Source of the DNA: Flabesymbios commensalis
Lineage: Eukaryota > Annelida > Polychaeta > Terebellida > Flabelligeridae
Reading direction: 5' to 3'
Length of the DNA stretch: 64,000 nt
Assembly (NCBI GenBank): GCA_964017125.1
Contig: CAXHKU010000913.1
Span: 1-64,000 of the forward strand
This document shows, piece by piece, positions 52,501 to 64,000 of this stretch. The position numbers and the translations under genes were made by a program. The first letter of the stretch is position 1. Every line of letters starts with the position of its first letter. The notes below the pieces were generated by a model. That model worked only from the letters and a program-made list of their open reading frames with translations. It searched no databases and was not told the origin of the DNA.

Positions 52501-55344
52501 GTCTAAATGAATCACTTTTAATAATAGTCAATCAAATTTCACACCAAGCTCATTAATAACTTCTGCAATAATTAATCAAACTTCGCCAAATTTACAGGGA
52601 AGTTGCCGTAATACCAGCCGATGGTGCCTGCAAAACTACATGGAAAACAGTTAAGAATTGACGTCTGAATTGACGTCTAAATTAATAACTTTTAATAATA
52701 CTCAATCAAATTTAAAACCAATCTCATTAATAACTTTTGCAGTAATTAATCAAACTTCGCCAAATTCACAGGGAAGTTACCGTAATAACAGCCAATGTTG
52801 TCTGCAAAACTACATGGAAAACTTTTGAGAATTGACGTCTGAATTGACGTCTAAATGAATAACTTTTATTAATACTCAATCAAATTTCACACCAAGCTCA
52901 TTATTATCTTTTACAGTAATTAATCAAACTTCGCCAAATTTACAGGGAAGATGCCGTAATAGCAGTCGATGTTGCCTGCAAAACTACATGGAAAACGGTT
53001 GAGAATTGACGTCTGAATTTACGTCTTAATGAATAACTTTTAATAATACGCAATCAAATTTCACACCAATCTCATTAATAACTTTTGCAGTAATTAATCA
53101 AACTTCGTCAAATTTACAGGGCAGTTGTCGTAATACCAGCCGATGGTGCCTGCAAAACGACATGGGAAACGGTTGAGAATTGACGTCTGAATTGACGTCT
53201 AAATGAATGACTTTCAATAATACTCAATCAAATTTCACAAAAAATTTCATTAATAACTTTTGCAGTAATTAATCACACTTCGCCAAATTTACAGGGAAGT
53301 TGCCGTAATAACAGCCGATGTTGCCTACAAAACTACATGGAAAACGGTTGAGAATTGACGTCTGAATTGACGTCTAAATGAATAACTTTTAATAATACTC
53401 AATCAAATTTCACACCAATCTCATTAATAACTTATGCAGTAATTAATCAAACTTCGCCAAATTTATAGGGCAGTTGCCGTAATACCAGCCGATGGAGCCT
53501 GCAAAAGTACATGGAAAACGGTTGAGAATTAACGTCTGAATTGACGTCTAAATGAATAACTTTTAATAATACTCAATCTAATTTCACACCAATCTCATTA
53601 ATAACTTTTGCCGTAATTAATCAAACTTTGCCAAATTTACAGGGAAGTTGCCGTAATAACAGCCAATGTTGCCTGCAAAACTACATGGGAAACGGTTGAG
53701 AATTGACGTCTGAATTGACGTCTAAATGAATAACTTTTAATAATACTCAATCAAATTTCACACCAATCTCGTTAATAACTTATGCAGTAATAAATCAAAC
53801 TTCGCCAAATTTACAGGGAAATTGCCGTAATAAAAGCCGATGGTGCCTGCAAAATTACATGGAAAACGGTTGAGAATTGACGTCTGAATTGACGTCTAAA
53901 TGAATAACTTTTAATAATAGTCAATAAAATTTCACACCAAGCTCATTAATAACTTCTGCAATAATTAATCAAACTTCGCCAAATCTACAGGGAAGTTGCC
54001 GTAATAACAGCCAATGTTGCCTGCAAAACTACATGGAAAACGGTTGAGAATTGACGTCTGAATTGACGTCTAAATGAATAACTTTTAATAATAGTCAATC
54101 AAATTTCACACCAGGCTCATTTATACTTTCTGCAATAATTAATCAAACTTCGCCAAATTTACACGGAAGTTGTCGTAATACCAGTCGATGGTGGCTGCAA
54201 AACTACATCGAAAACGGTTGAGAATTGACGTCTGAATTGACGTCCAAATAAATAACTTTTAATAATACTCAATCAAATTTCACACCAATCTCATTATATA
54301 ACTTTTGCAGTAATTAATCAAACTTCGCCAAATTTACAGGGAAGTTGCCGTAATACCAGCCGATGGTGCCTGCAAAACTACATGGAAAACAGTTATGAAT
54401 TGACGTCTGAATTGACGTCTAAATGAATAACTTTTAATAATACTCAATCAAATTTCACACCAATCTCGTTAATAACTTATGCAGTAATTAATCAAACTTC
54501 GCCAAATTTACAGGGAAATTGCCGTAATAACAGCCGATGGTGCCTGCAAAATTACATGGAAAACGGTTGAGAATTGACGTCTGAATTGACGTCTAAATGA
54601 ATAACTTTTAATAATAGTCAATAAAATTTCACACCAAGCTCATTAATAACTTCTGCAATAATTAATCAAACTTCGCCAAATCTACAGGGAAGTTGCCGTA
54701 ATAACAGCCAATGTTGCCTGCAAAACTACATGGAAAACGGTTGAGAATTGACGTCTGAATTGACGTCTAAATGAATAACTTTTAATAATAGTCAATCAAA
54801 TTTCACACCAAGCTCATTAATAACTTCTGCAATAATTAATCAAACTTCGCCAAATTTACACGGAAGTTGCCGTAATACCAGCCGATGGTGCCTGCAAAAC
54901 AACATCGAAAACGGTTGAGAATTGACGTCTGAATTGACGTCTAAATGAATAACTTTTAATAATACTCAATCAAATTTCAAACCAATCTCATTAATAACTT
55001 TTGCAGTAATTAATCAAACTTCGCCAAATTTACAGGGAAGTTGCCGTAATAACAGCCGATGTTGCCTGCAAAACTACATGGAAAACGGTTGAGAATTGAC
55101 GTCTGAATTGACGTCTAAATGAATGACTTTCAATAATACTCAATCAAATTTCACAAAAAATTTCATTAATAACTTTTGCAGTAATTAATCACACTTCGCC
55201 AAATTTACAGGGAAGTTGCCGTAATAACAGCCGATGTTGCCTACAAAACTACATGGAAAACGGTTGAGAATTAACGTCTGAATTGACGTCTAAATGAATA
55301 ACTTTTAATAATACTCAATCAAATTTCACACCAATCTCATTAAT

Positions 55345-58125
55345 AACTTATGCAGTAATTAATCAAACTTCGCCAAATTTATAGGGCAGTTGCCGTAATA
55401 CCAGCCGATGGAGCCTGCAAAAGTACATGGAAAACGGTTGAGAATTAACGTCTGAATTGACGTCTAAATGAATAACTTTTAATAATACTCAATCTAGTTT
55501 CACACCAATCTCATTAATAACTTTTGCAGTAATTAATCAAACTTTGCCAAATTTACAGGGAAGTTGCCGTAATAACAGCCAATGTTGCCTGCAAAACTAC
55601 ATGGGAAACGGTTGAGAATTGACGTCTGAATTGACGTCTAAATGAATAACTTTTAATAATAGTCAATCAAATTTCACACCAGGCTCATTAATACTTTCTG
55701 CAATAATTAATCAAACTTCGCCAAATTTACACGGAAGTTGTCGTAATACCAGTCGATGGTGGCTGCAAAACTACATCGAAAACGGTTGAGAATTGACGTC
55801 TGAATTGACGTCTAAATAAATAACTTTTAATAATACTCAATCAAATTTCACACCAATCTCGTTAATAACTTATGCAGTGATTAATCAAACTTCGCCAAAT
55901 TTACAGGGAAATTGCCGTAATACCAGCCGATGGTGCCTGCAAAACTACATGGAAAACAGTTATGAATTGACGTCTGAATTGACGTCTAAATGAATAACTT
56001 TTAATAATACTCAATCAAATTTCACACCAAGCTCATTAATAACTTCTGCAATAATTAATCAAACTTCGCCAAATTTACAGGGAAATTGCCGTAATAACAG
56101 CCGATGGTGCCTGCAAAATTACATGGAAAACGGTTGAGAATTGACGTCTGAATTGACGTCTAAATGAATAACTTTTAATAATACTCAATCAAATTTCACA
56201 CCAATCTCGTTAATAACTTATGCAGTAATAAATCAAACTTCGCCAAATTTACAGGGAAATTGCCGTAATAAAAGCCGATGGTGCCTGCAAAATTACATGG
56301 AAAACGGTTGAGAATTGACGTCTGAATTGACGTCTAAATGAATAACTTTTAATAATAGTCAATAAAATTTCACACCAAGCTCATTAATAACTTCTGCAAT
56401 AATTAATCAAACTTCGCCAAATCTACAGGGAAGTTGCCGTAATAACAGCCAATGTTGCCTGCAAAACTACATGGAAAACGGTTGAGAATTGACGTCTGAA
56501 TTGACGTCTAAATGAATAACTTTTAATAATAGTCAATCAAATTTCACACCAGGCTCATTTATACTTTCTGCAATAATTAATCAAACTTCGCCAAATTTAC
56601 ACGGAAGTTGTCGTAATACCAGTCGATGGTGGCTGCAAAACTACATCGAAAACGGTTGAGAATTGACGTCTGAATTGACGTCCAAATAAATAACTTTTAA
56701 TAATACTCAATCAAATTTCACACCAATCTCATTAATAACTTATGCAGTAATTAATCAAACTTCGCCAAATTTATAGGGCAGTTGCCGTAATACCAGCCGA
56801 TGGAGCCTGCAAAAGTACATGGAAAACGGTTGAGAATTAACGTCTGAATTGACGTCTAAATGAATAACTTTTAATAATACTCAATCTAGTTTCACACCAA
56901 TCTCATTAATAACTTTTGCAGTAATTAATCAAACTTTGCCAAATTTACAGGGAAGTTGCCGTAATAACAGCCAATGTTGCCTGCAAAACTACATGGGAAA
57001 CGGTTGAGAATTGACGTCTGAATTGACGTCTAAATGAATAACTTTTAATAATAGTCAATCAAATTTCACACCAGGCTCATTAATACTTTCTGCAATAATT
57101 AATCAAACTTCGCCAAATTTACACGGAAGTTGTCGTAATACCAGTCGATGGTGGCTGCAAAACTACATCGAAAACGGTTGAGAATTGACGTCTGAATTGA
57201 CGTCTAAATAAATAACTTTTAATAATACTCAATCAAATTTCACACCAATCTCGTTAATAACTTATGCAGTGATTAATCAAACTTCGCCAAATTTACAGGG
57301 AAATTGCCGTAATACCAGCCGATGGTGCCTGCAAAACTACATGGAAAACAGTTATGAATTGACGTCTGAATTGACGTCTAAATGAATAACTTTTAATAAT
57401 ACTCAATCAAATTTCACACCAAGCTCATTAATAACTTCTGCAATAATTAATCAAACTTCGCCAAATTTACAGGGAAATTGCCGTAATAACAGCCGATGGT
57501 GCCTGCAAAATTACATGGAAAACGGTTGAGAATTGACGTCTGAATTGACGTCTAAATGAATAACTTTTAATAATACTCAATCAAATTTCACACCAATCTC
57601 GTTAATAACTTATGCAGTAATAAATCAAACTTCGCCAAATTTACAGGGAAATTGCCGTAATAAAAGCCGATGGTGCCTGCAAAATTACATGGAAAACGGT
57701 TGAGAATTGACGTCTGAATTGACGTCTAAATGAATAACTTTTAATAATAGTCAATAAAATTTCACACCAAGCTCATTAATAACTTCTGCAATAATTAATC
57801 AAACTTCGCCAAATCTACAGGGAAGTTGCCGTAATAACAGCCAATGTTGCCTGCAAAACTACATGGAAAACGGTTGAGAATTGACGTCTGAATTGACGTC
57901 TAAATGAATAACTTTTAATAATAGTCAATCAAATTTCACACCAGGCTCATTTATACTTTCTGCAATAATTAATCAAACTTCGCCAAATTTACACGGAAGT
58001 TGTCGTAATACCAGTCGATGGTGGCTGCAAAACTACATCGAAAACGGTTGAGAATTGACGTCTGAATTGACGTCCAAATAAATAACTTTTAATAATACTC
58101 AATCAAATTTCACACCAATCTCATT
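55345..58125 (+). repeat. Tandem 1392-bp (exactly 8-monomer) duplication private to the right large copy
   Basis: CTAGTTT of AATCTAGTTTCAC is at 55494 and 56886, exactly 8 x 174 bp apart. The left large copy has one such unit at this place (CTAGTTT at 30871, next at 33309), so the extra eight monomers appeared after the large duplication, or were lost from the left copy. The new join is near 56730, where CACCAATCTCATT is followed by AATAACTTATGCAG rather than ATATAACTTTTGCAG. The join is in phase and lies in a stretch that both parents share. Confidence 0.86.
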
Positions 58126-59309
58126 ATATAACTTTTGCAGTAATTAATCAAACTTCGCCAAATTTACAGGGAAGTTGCCGTAATACCAGCCGATGGTGCC
58201 TGCAAAACTACATGGAAAACAGTTATGAATTGACGTCTGAATTGACGTCTAAATGAATAACTTTTAATAATACTCAATCAAATTTCACACCAATCTCGTT
58301 AATAACTTATGCAGTAATTAATCAAACTTCGCCAAATTTACAGGGAAATTGCCGTAATAACAGCCGATGGTGCCTGCAAAATTACATGGAAAACGGTTGA
58401 GAATTGACGTCTGAATTGACGTCTAAATGAATAACTTTTAATAATAGTCAATAAAATTTCACACCAAGCTCATTAATAACTTCTGCAATAATTAATCAAA
58501 CTTCGCCAAATCTACAGGGAAGTTGCCGTAATAACAGCCAATGTTGCCTGCAAAACTACATGGAAAACGGTTGAGAATTGACGTCTGAATTGACGTCTAA
58601 ATGAATAACTTTTAATAATAGTCAATCAAATTTCACACCAAGCTCATTAATAACTTCTGCAATAATTAATCAAACTTCGCCAAATTTACACGGAAGTTGC
58701 CGTAATACCAGCCGATGGTGCCTGCAAAACAACATCGAAAACGGTTGAGAATTGACGTCTGAATTGACGTCTAAATGAATAACTTTTAATAATACTCAAT
58801 CAAATTTCAAACCAATCTCATTAATAACTTTTGCAGTAATTAATCAAACTTCGCCAAATTTACAGGGAAGTTGCCGTAATAACAGCCGATGTTGCCTGCA
58901 AAACTACATGGAAAACGGTTGAGAATTGACGTCTGAATTGACGTCTAAATGAATGACTTTCAATAATACTCAATCAAATTTCACAAAAAATTTCATTAAT
59001 AACTTTTGCAGTAATTAATCACACTTCGCCAAATTTACAGGGAAGTTGCCGTAATAACAGCCGATGTTGCCTACAAAACTACATGGAAAACGGTTGAGAA
59101 TTGACGTCTGAATTGACGTCTAAATGAATAACTTTTAATAATACTCAATCAAATTTCACACCAATCTCATTAATAACTTATGCAGTAATTAATCAAACTT
59201 CGCCAAATTTATAGGGCAGTTGCCGTAATACCAGCCGATGGAGCCTGCAAAAGTACATGGAAAACGGTTGAGAATTAACGTCTGAATTGACGTCTAAATG
59301 AATAACTTT

Positions 59310-62300
59310 TAATAATACTCAATCTAGTTTCACACCAATCTCATTAATAACTTTTGCAGTAATTAAATAAACTTTGCCAAATTTACAGGGAAGTTGCCGT
59401 AATAACAGCCAATGTTGCCTGCAAAACTACATGGGAAACGGTTGAGAATTGACGTCTGAATTGACGTCTAAATGAATAACTTTTAATAATAGTCAATCAA
59501 ATTTCACACCAGGCTCATTAATACTTTCTGCAATAATTAATCAAACTTCGCCAAATTTACACGGAAGTTGTCGTAATACCAGTCGATGGTGGCTGCAAAA
59601 CTACATCGAAAACGGTTGAGAATTGACGTCTGAATTGACGTCTAAATAAATAACTTTTAATAATACTCAATCAAATTTCACACCAATCTCGTTAATAACT
59701 TATGCAGTGATTAATCAAACTTCGCCAAATTTACAGGGAAAATTGCCGTAATACCAGCCGATGGTGCCTGCAAAACTACATGGAAAACAGTTATGAATTG
59801 ACGTCTGAATTGACGTCTAAATGAATAACTTTTAATAATACTCAATCAAATTTCACACCAAGCTCATTAATAACTTCTGCAATAATTAATCAAACTTCGC
59901 CAAATTTACAGGGAAATTGCCGTAATAACAGCCGATGGTGCCTGCAAAATTACATGGAAAACGGTTGAGAATTGACGTCTGAATTGACGTCTAAGTGAAT
60001 AACTTTTAATAATAGTCAATAAAATTTCACACCAAGCTCATTAATAACTTCTGCAATAATTAATCAAACTTCGCCAAATCTACAGGGAAGTTGCCGTGAT
60101 AACAGCCAATGTTGCCTGCAAAACTACATGGAAAACGGTTGAGAATTGACGTTTGAATTGACGTCTAAATGAATAACTTTTAATAATAGTCAATCAAATT
60201 TCACACCAGGCTCATTTATACTTTCTGCAATAATTAATCTAACTTCGCCAAATTTACACGGAAGTTGTCGTAATACCAGTCGATGGTGGCTGCAAACTAC
60301 ATCGAAAACGGTTGAGAATTGACGTCTGAATTGACGTCTAAATAAATAACTTTTAATAATACTCAATCAAATTTCACACCAATCTCATTATATAACTTTT
60401 GCAGTAATTAATCAAACTTCGCCAAATTTACAGGGAAGTTGCCGTAATACCAGCCGATGGTGCCTGCAAAACTACATGGAAAACAGTTATGAATTGACGT
60501 CTGAATTGACGTCTAAATGAATAACTTTTAATAATACTCAATCAAATTTCACACCAATCTCGTTAATAACTTATGCAGTAATTAATCAAACTTCGCCAAA
60601 TTTACAGGGAAAATTGCCGTAATAACAGCCGATGGTGCCTGCAAAATTACATGGAAAACGGTTGAGAATTGACGTCTGAATTGACGTCTAAATGAATAAC
60701 TTTTAATAATAGTCAATAAAATTTCACACCAAGCTCATTAATAACTTCTGCAATAATTAATCAAACTTCGCCAAATCTACAGGGAAGTTGCCGTAATAAC
60801 AGCCAATGTTGCCTGCAAAACTACATGGAAAACGGTTGAGAATTGACGTCTGAATTGACGTCTAAATGAATCACTTTTATAATAGTCAATCAAATTTCAC
60901 ACCAAGCTCATTAATAACTTCTGCAATAATTATTCAAACTTCGCCAAATTTACACGGAAGTTGCCGTAATACCAGCCGATGGTGCCTGCAATACAACATC
61001 GAAAACGGTTGAAAATTGACGTCTGAATTGACGTCTAAATAAATAACTTTTAATAATACTCAATCAAATTTCACACCAATCTCATTATATAACTTTTGCA
61101 GTAATTAATCAAACTTCGCCAAATTTACAGGGAAGTTGCCGTAATACCAGCCGATGGTGCCTGCAAAACTACATGGAAAACAGTTATGAATTGACGTCTG
61201 AATTGACGTCTAAATGAATAACTTTTAATAATACTCAATCAAATTTCACACCAATCTCGTTAATAACTTATGCAGTAATTAATCGAACTTCGCCAAATTT
61301 ACAGGGAAATTGCCGTAGTACCAGCCGATGGTGCCTGCAAAACTACATGGAAAACAGTTAAGAATTGACGTCTGAATTGACGTCTAAATGAATAACTTTT
61401 AATAATACTCGATCAAATTTCACACCAATTTCTATAATAATTTTTGAAGTAATAAATCAAACTTCGCAAAGTTTACATTAATCAAACTTCGCCAAATTTA
61501 CAGGGAAGTTGCCGTAATACCAGCCGATGGTGCCTGCAAAACTACATGGAAAACAGTTAAGAATTGACGTCTGAATTGACGTCTAAATGAATAACTTTTA
61601 ATAATACTCAATCTAGTTTCACACCAATCTCATTAATAACTTTTGCAGTAATTAATCAAACTTTGCCAAATTTACAGGGAAGTTGCCGTAATAACAGCCA
61701 ATGTTGCCTGCAAAACTACATGGGAAACGGTTGAGAATTGACGTCTGAATTGACGTCTAAATGAATAACTTTTAATAATAGTCAATCAAATTTCACACCA
61801 GGCTCATTAATACTTTCTGCAATAATTAATCAAACTTCGCCAAATTTACACGGAAGTTGTCGTAATACCAGTCGATGGTGGCTGCAAAACTACATCGAAA
61901 ACGGTTGAGAATTGACGTCTGAATTGACGTCTAAATAAATAACTTTTAATAATACTCAATCAAATTTCACACCAATCTCGTTAATAACTTATGCAGTGAT
62001 TAATCAAACTTCGCCAAATTTACAGGGAAATTGCCGTAATACCAGCCGATGGTGCCTGCAAAACTACATGGAAAACAGTTATGAATTGACGTCTGAATTG
62101 ACGTCTAAATGAATAACTTTTAATAATACTCAATCAAATTTCACACCAAGCTCATTAATAACTTCTGCAATAATTAATCAAACTTCGCCAAATTTACAGG
62201 GAAATTGCCGTAATAACAGCCGATGGTGCCTGCAAAATTACATGGAAAACGGTTGAGAATTGACGTCTGAATTGACGTCTAAGTGAATAACTTTTAATAA

Positions 62301-63000
62301 TAGTCAATAAAATTTCACACCAAGCTCATTAATAACTTCTGCAATAATTAATCAAACTTCGCCAAATCTACAGGGAAGTTGCCGTGATAACAGCCAATGT
62401 TGCCTGCAAAACTACATGGAAAACGGTTGAGAATTGACGTTTGAATTGACGTCTAAATGAATAACTTTTAATAATAGTCAATCAAATTTCACACCAGGCT
62501 CATTTATACTTTCTGCAATAATTAATCTAACTTCGCCAAATTTACACGGAAGTTGTCGTAATACCAGTCGATGGTGGCTGCAAAACTACATCGAAAACGG
62601 TTGAGAATTGACGTCTGAATTGACGTCTAAATAAATAACTTTTAATAATACTCAATCAAATTTCACACCAATCTCATTATATAACTTTTGCAGTAATTAA
62701 TCAAACTTCGCCAAATTTACAGGGAAGTTGCCGTAATACCAGCCGATGGTGCCTGCAAAACTACATGGAAAACAGTTATGAATTGACGTCTGAATTGACG
62801 TCTAAATGAATAACTTTTAATAATACTCAATCAAATTTCACACCAATCTCGTTAATAACTTATGCAGTAATTAATCAAACTTCGCCAAATTTACAGGGAA
62901 ATTGCCGTAATAACAGCCGATGGTGCCTGCAAAATTACATGGAAAACGGTTGAGAATTGACGTCTGAATTGACGTCTAAATGAATAACTTTTAATAATAC
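59310..63000 (+). repeat. Duplication of period 2288-2289 bp (13 monomers) in the right large copy
   Basis: CTAGTTT at 59324 and 61613, and TAAGTGAAT at 59992 and 62280, are 2289 and 2288 bp apart; the one-base change comes from an extra A in GGGAAAATTGCC near 59740. The period is 13 x 174 plus 25 plus 1 or 2, because one 199-bp monomer (core 61458) lies between. The stretch of about 60715-61590 between the copies resembles monomers near 35.3-35.9 kb (TTTTTGAAGTAATAAATC is shared), so the event was more complex than one tandem step. Confidence 0.8.
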
Positions 63001-64000
63001 TCAATCAAATTTCACACCAATCTCGTTAATAACTTATGCAGTAATTAATCAAACTTCGCCAAATTTACAGGGAAATTGCCGTAATAACAGCCGATGTTGC
63101 CTGCAAAACTACATGGAAAACGGTTGAGAATTGACGTCTGAATTGACGTCTAAATGAATAACTTTTAATAATAGTCAATCAAATTTCACATCAAGCTCAT
63201 TAATACTTTCTGCAATAATTAATCAAACTTCGCCAAATTTACACGGAAGTTGTCGTAATACCAGTCGATGGTGGCTGCAAAACTACATCGAAAACGGTTG
63301 AGAATTGACGTCTGAATTGACGTCTAAATAAATAACTTTTAATAATACTCAATCAAATTTCACACCAATCTCATTATATAACTTTTGCAGTAATTAATCA
63401 AACTTCGCCAAATTTACAGGGAAGTTGCCGTAATACCAGCCGATGGTGCCTGCAAAACTACATGGAAAACAGTTATGAATTGACGTCTGAATTGACGTCT
63501 AAATGAATAACTTTTAATAATACTCAATCAAATTTCACACCAATCTCGTTAATAACTTATGCAGTAATTAATCGAACTTCGCCAAATTTACAGGGAAATT
63601 GCCGTAATAACAGCCGATGGTGCCTGCAAAATTACATGGAAAACGGTTGAGAATTGACGTCTGAATAGACGTCTAAATGAATAACTTTTAATAATACTCA
63701 ATCAAATTTCACAACAATCTCATTAATAACTTTTGCAGTAATTAATCAAACTTCGCCAAATTTACAGAACAGTTGCCGTAATACCAGCCGATGGTGCCTG
63801 CAAAATTACATGGAAAACGGTTGAGAATTGACGTCTGAATTGACGTCTAAATGAATCACTTTTAATAATAGTCAATCAAATTTCACACCAAGCTCATTAA
63901 TAACTTCTGTGATAATTAATCAAACTTCGCCAAATTTACAGGGAAGTTGCCGTAGTACCAGCCGATGGTGCCTGCAAAACTACATGGAAAACAGTTAAGA

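Larger units (their letters stand above)
1..64000 (+). repeat. Satellite DNA array, ~174-bp monomer, head to tail across the whole window
   Basis: The same unit recurs from the first base to the last, always in one orientation. Successive AGAATTGACGTC starts were read at 193, 367, 541, 715, 913, 1087, 1261, 1435, 1609, 1783, 1957 and 2132, so the step is 174 bp, with a few 175-bp, 198/199-bp and 162-bp steps. About 366 monomers fit. GC of the consensus is 60/174. Neighbouring monomers differ at many positions, while distant blocks can be nearly identical, which is typical of satellite DNA evolving by unequal exchange. Arrays of this kind usually sit in centromeric or pericentromeric heterochromatin; that location is inference here. 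I found no unique DNA, no mobile element, no RNA gene and no plausible protein gene anywhere inside, so this entry also covers every gene-free stretch of the window. The family and host species are not recognised. Confidence 0.98.
49974..64000 (+). repeat. Right copy of the large segmental duplication, expanded by later duplications
   Basis: This copy begins inside a monomer near 49974, where a CAAGCTTCGCTAAATTTAC unit joins the GGGCAGTTGTCG unit of the left copy without loss of phase. It is still matching the left copy at the window edge, so its true right end is not seen. It is longer than the left copy for three reasons: one monomer at about 51361-51534 that the left copy lacks, a 1392-bp tandem duplication, and a 2288-bp duplication. 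Single-base differences from the left copy include GTCAATACAATTTC near 50790 for GTCAATAAAATTTC. Confidence 0.86.

Noticed and set aside
1-64000. CRISPR array, because of the regular repeats
   Set aside because: There are no unique spacers between short identical repeats. The whole 174-bp unit repeats, variation is spread along it, and the array is far too long.
1-64000. Telomeric or simple microsatellite tracts
   Set aside because: I found no runs of a telomere-type hexamer or pentamer and no microsatellite longer than a few units; A/T-rich stretches belong to the monomer.

Overview
The whole 64 kb window is one uninterrupted satellite DNA array. A roughly 174-bp, AT-rich monomer (34.5% GC in the consensus I assembled by eye) repeats head to tail about 366 times, always on the same strand. 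I see no gene, tRNA, rRNA, transposon, CRISPR array or unique sequence. The two 62-codon open frames (353-541 and 3212-3400) are the same variant monomer pair that happens to lack stops. The window must come from a eukaryote, most likely from pericentromeric, centromeric or other constitutive heterochromatin. I do not recognise the satellite family and cannot name the species.

Monomer anatomy, counted from an AGAATTGACGTC start: positions 2-25 are a perfect tandem pair of the 12-mer GAATTGACGTCT, giving two GACGTC palindromes 12 bp apart. Positions 26-98 are an A/T-rich block. Positions 99-123 are an imperfect dyad, CTTCGCC..AAATTT..GGGAAG. Positions 124-152 are the most variable part and hold a small inverted repeat (AACA/TGTT or ACCA/TGGT around GCCGA). 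Positions 153-174 lead into the next unit. Two length variants serve as lineage markers: a 199-bp form with a 25-bp internal duplication (14 copies seen) and a 162-bp form that lost one of the two 12-mers (5 copies seen).

Above the monomer level there is no single higher-order repeat. Blocks of 2, 4, 5, 8, 10, 11, 12, 13, 14, 16-17 and 29 monomers have been duplicated, mostly in tandem and in monomer register. Region by region: 82-5161 is a 2.86-3.03 kb duplication; 5162-6955 is a mosaic with a dimer repeat; 6955-10885 is two 1941-bp 11-mers; 10.9-12.6 kb is a mosaic; 12590-16400 is two 1902-bp 11-mers; 15.9-18.8 kb is two 1394-bp 8-mers; 20.0-24.4 kb has 859-bp and 2079-bp units; 24.4-29.8 kb has a 2.79-2.96 kb unit; 29.1-35 kb has a 2438-bp unit; 38.3-39.9 kb has 697-bp and 522-bp units; 40.8-49.6 kb has a 5.07-kb unit containing a 1741-bp unit. 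From 49,974 to the end of the window, the block at about 25,525-35,696 is repeated almost unchanged, with further 1392-bp and 2288-bp duplications inside it.

Monomer composition changes near 10.89 kb: some variants are confined to the left and others to the right. This, the nested duplications and two local clusters of single-base indels (about 41.9-47.9 kb and 59.3-61.4 kb) are the main structure beyond simple repetition.
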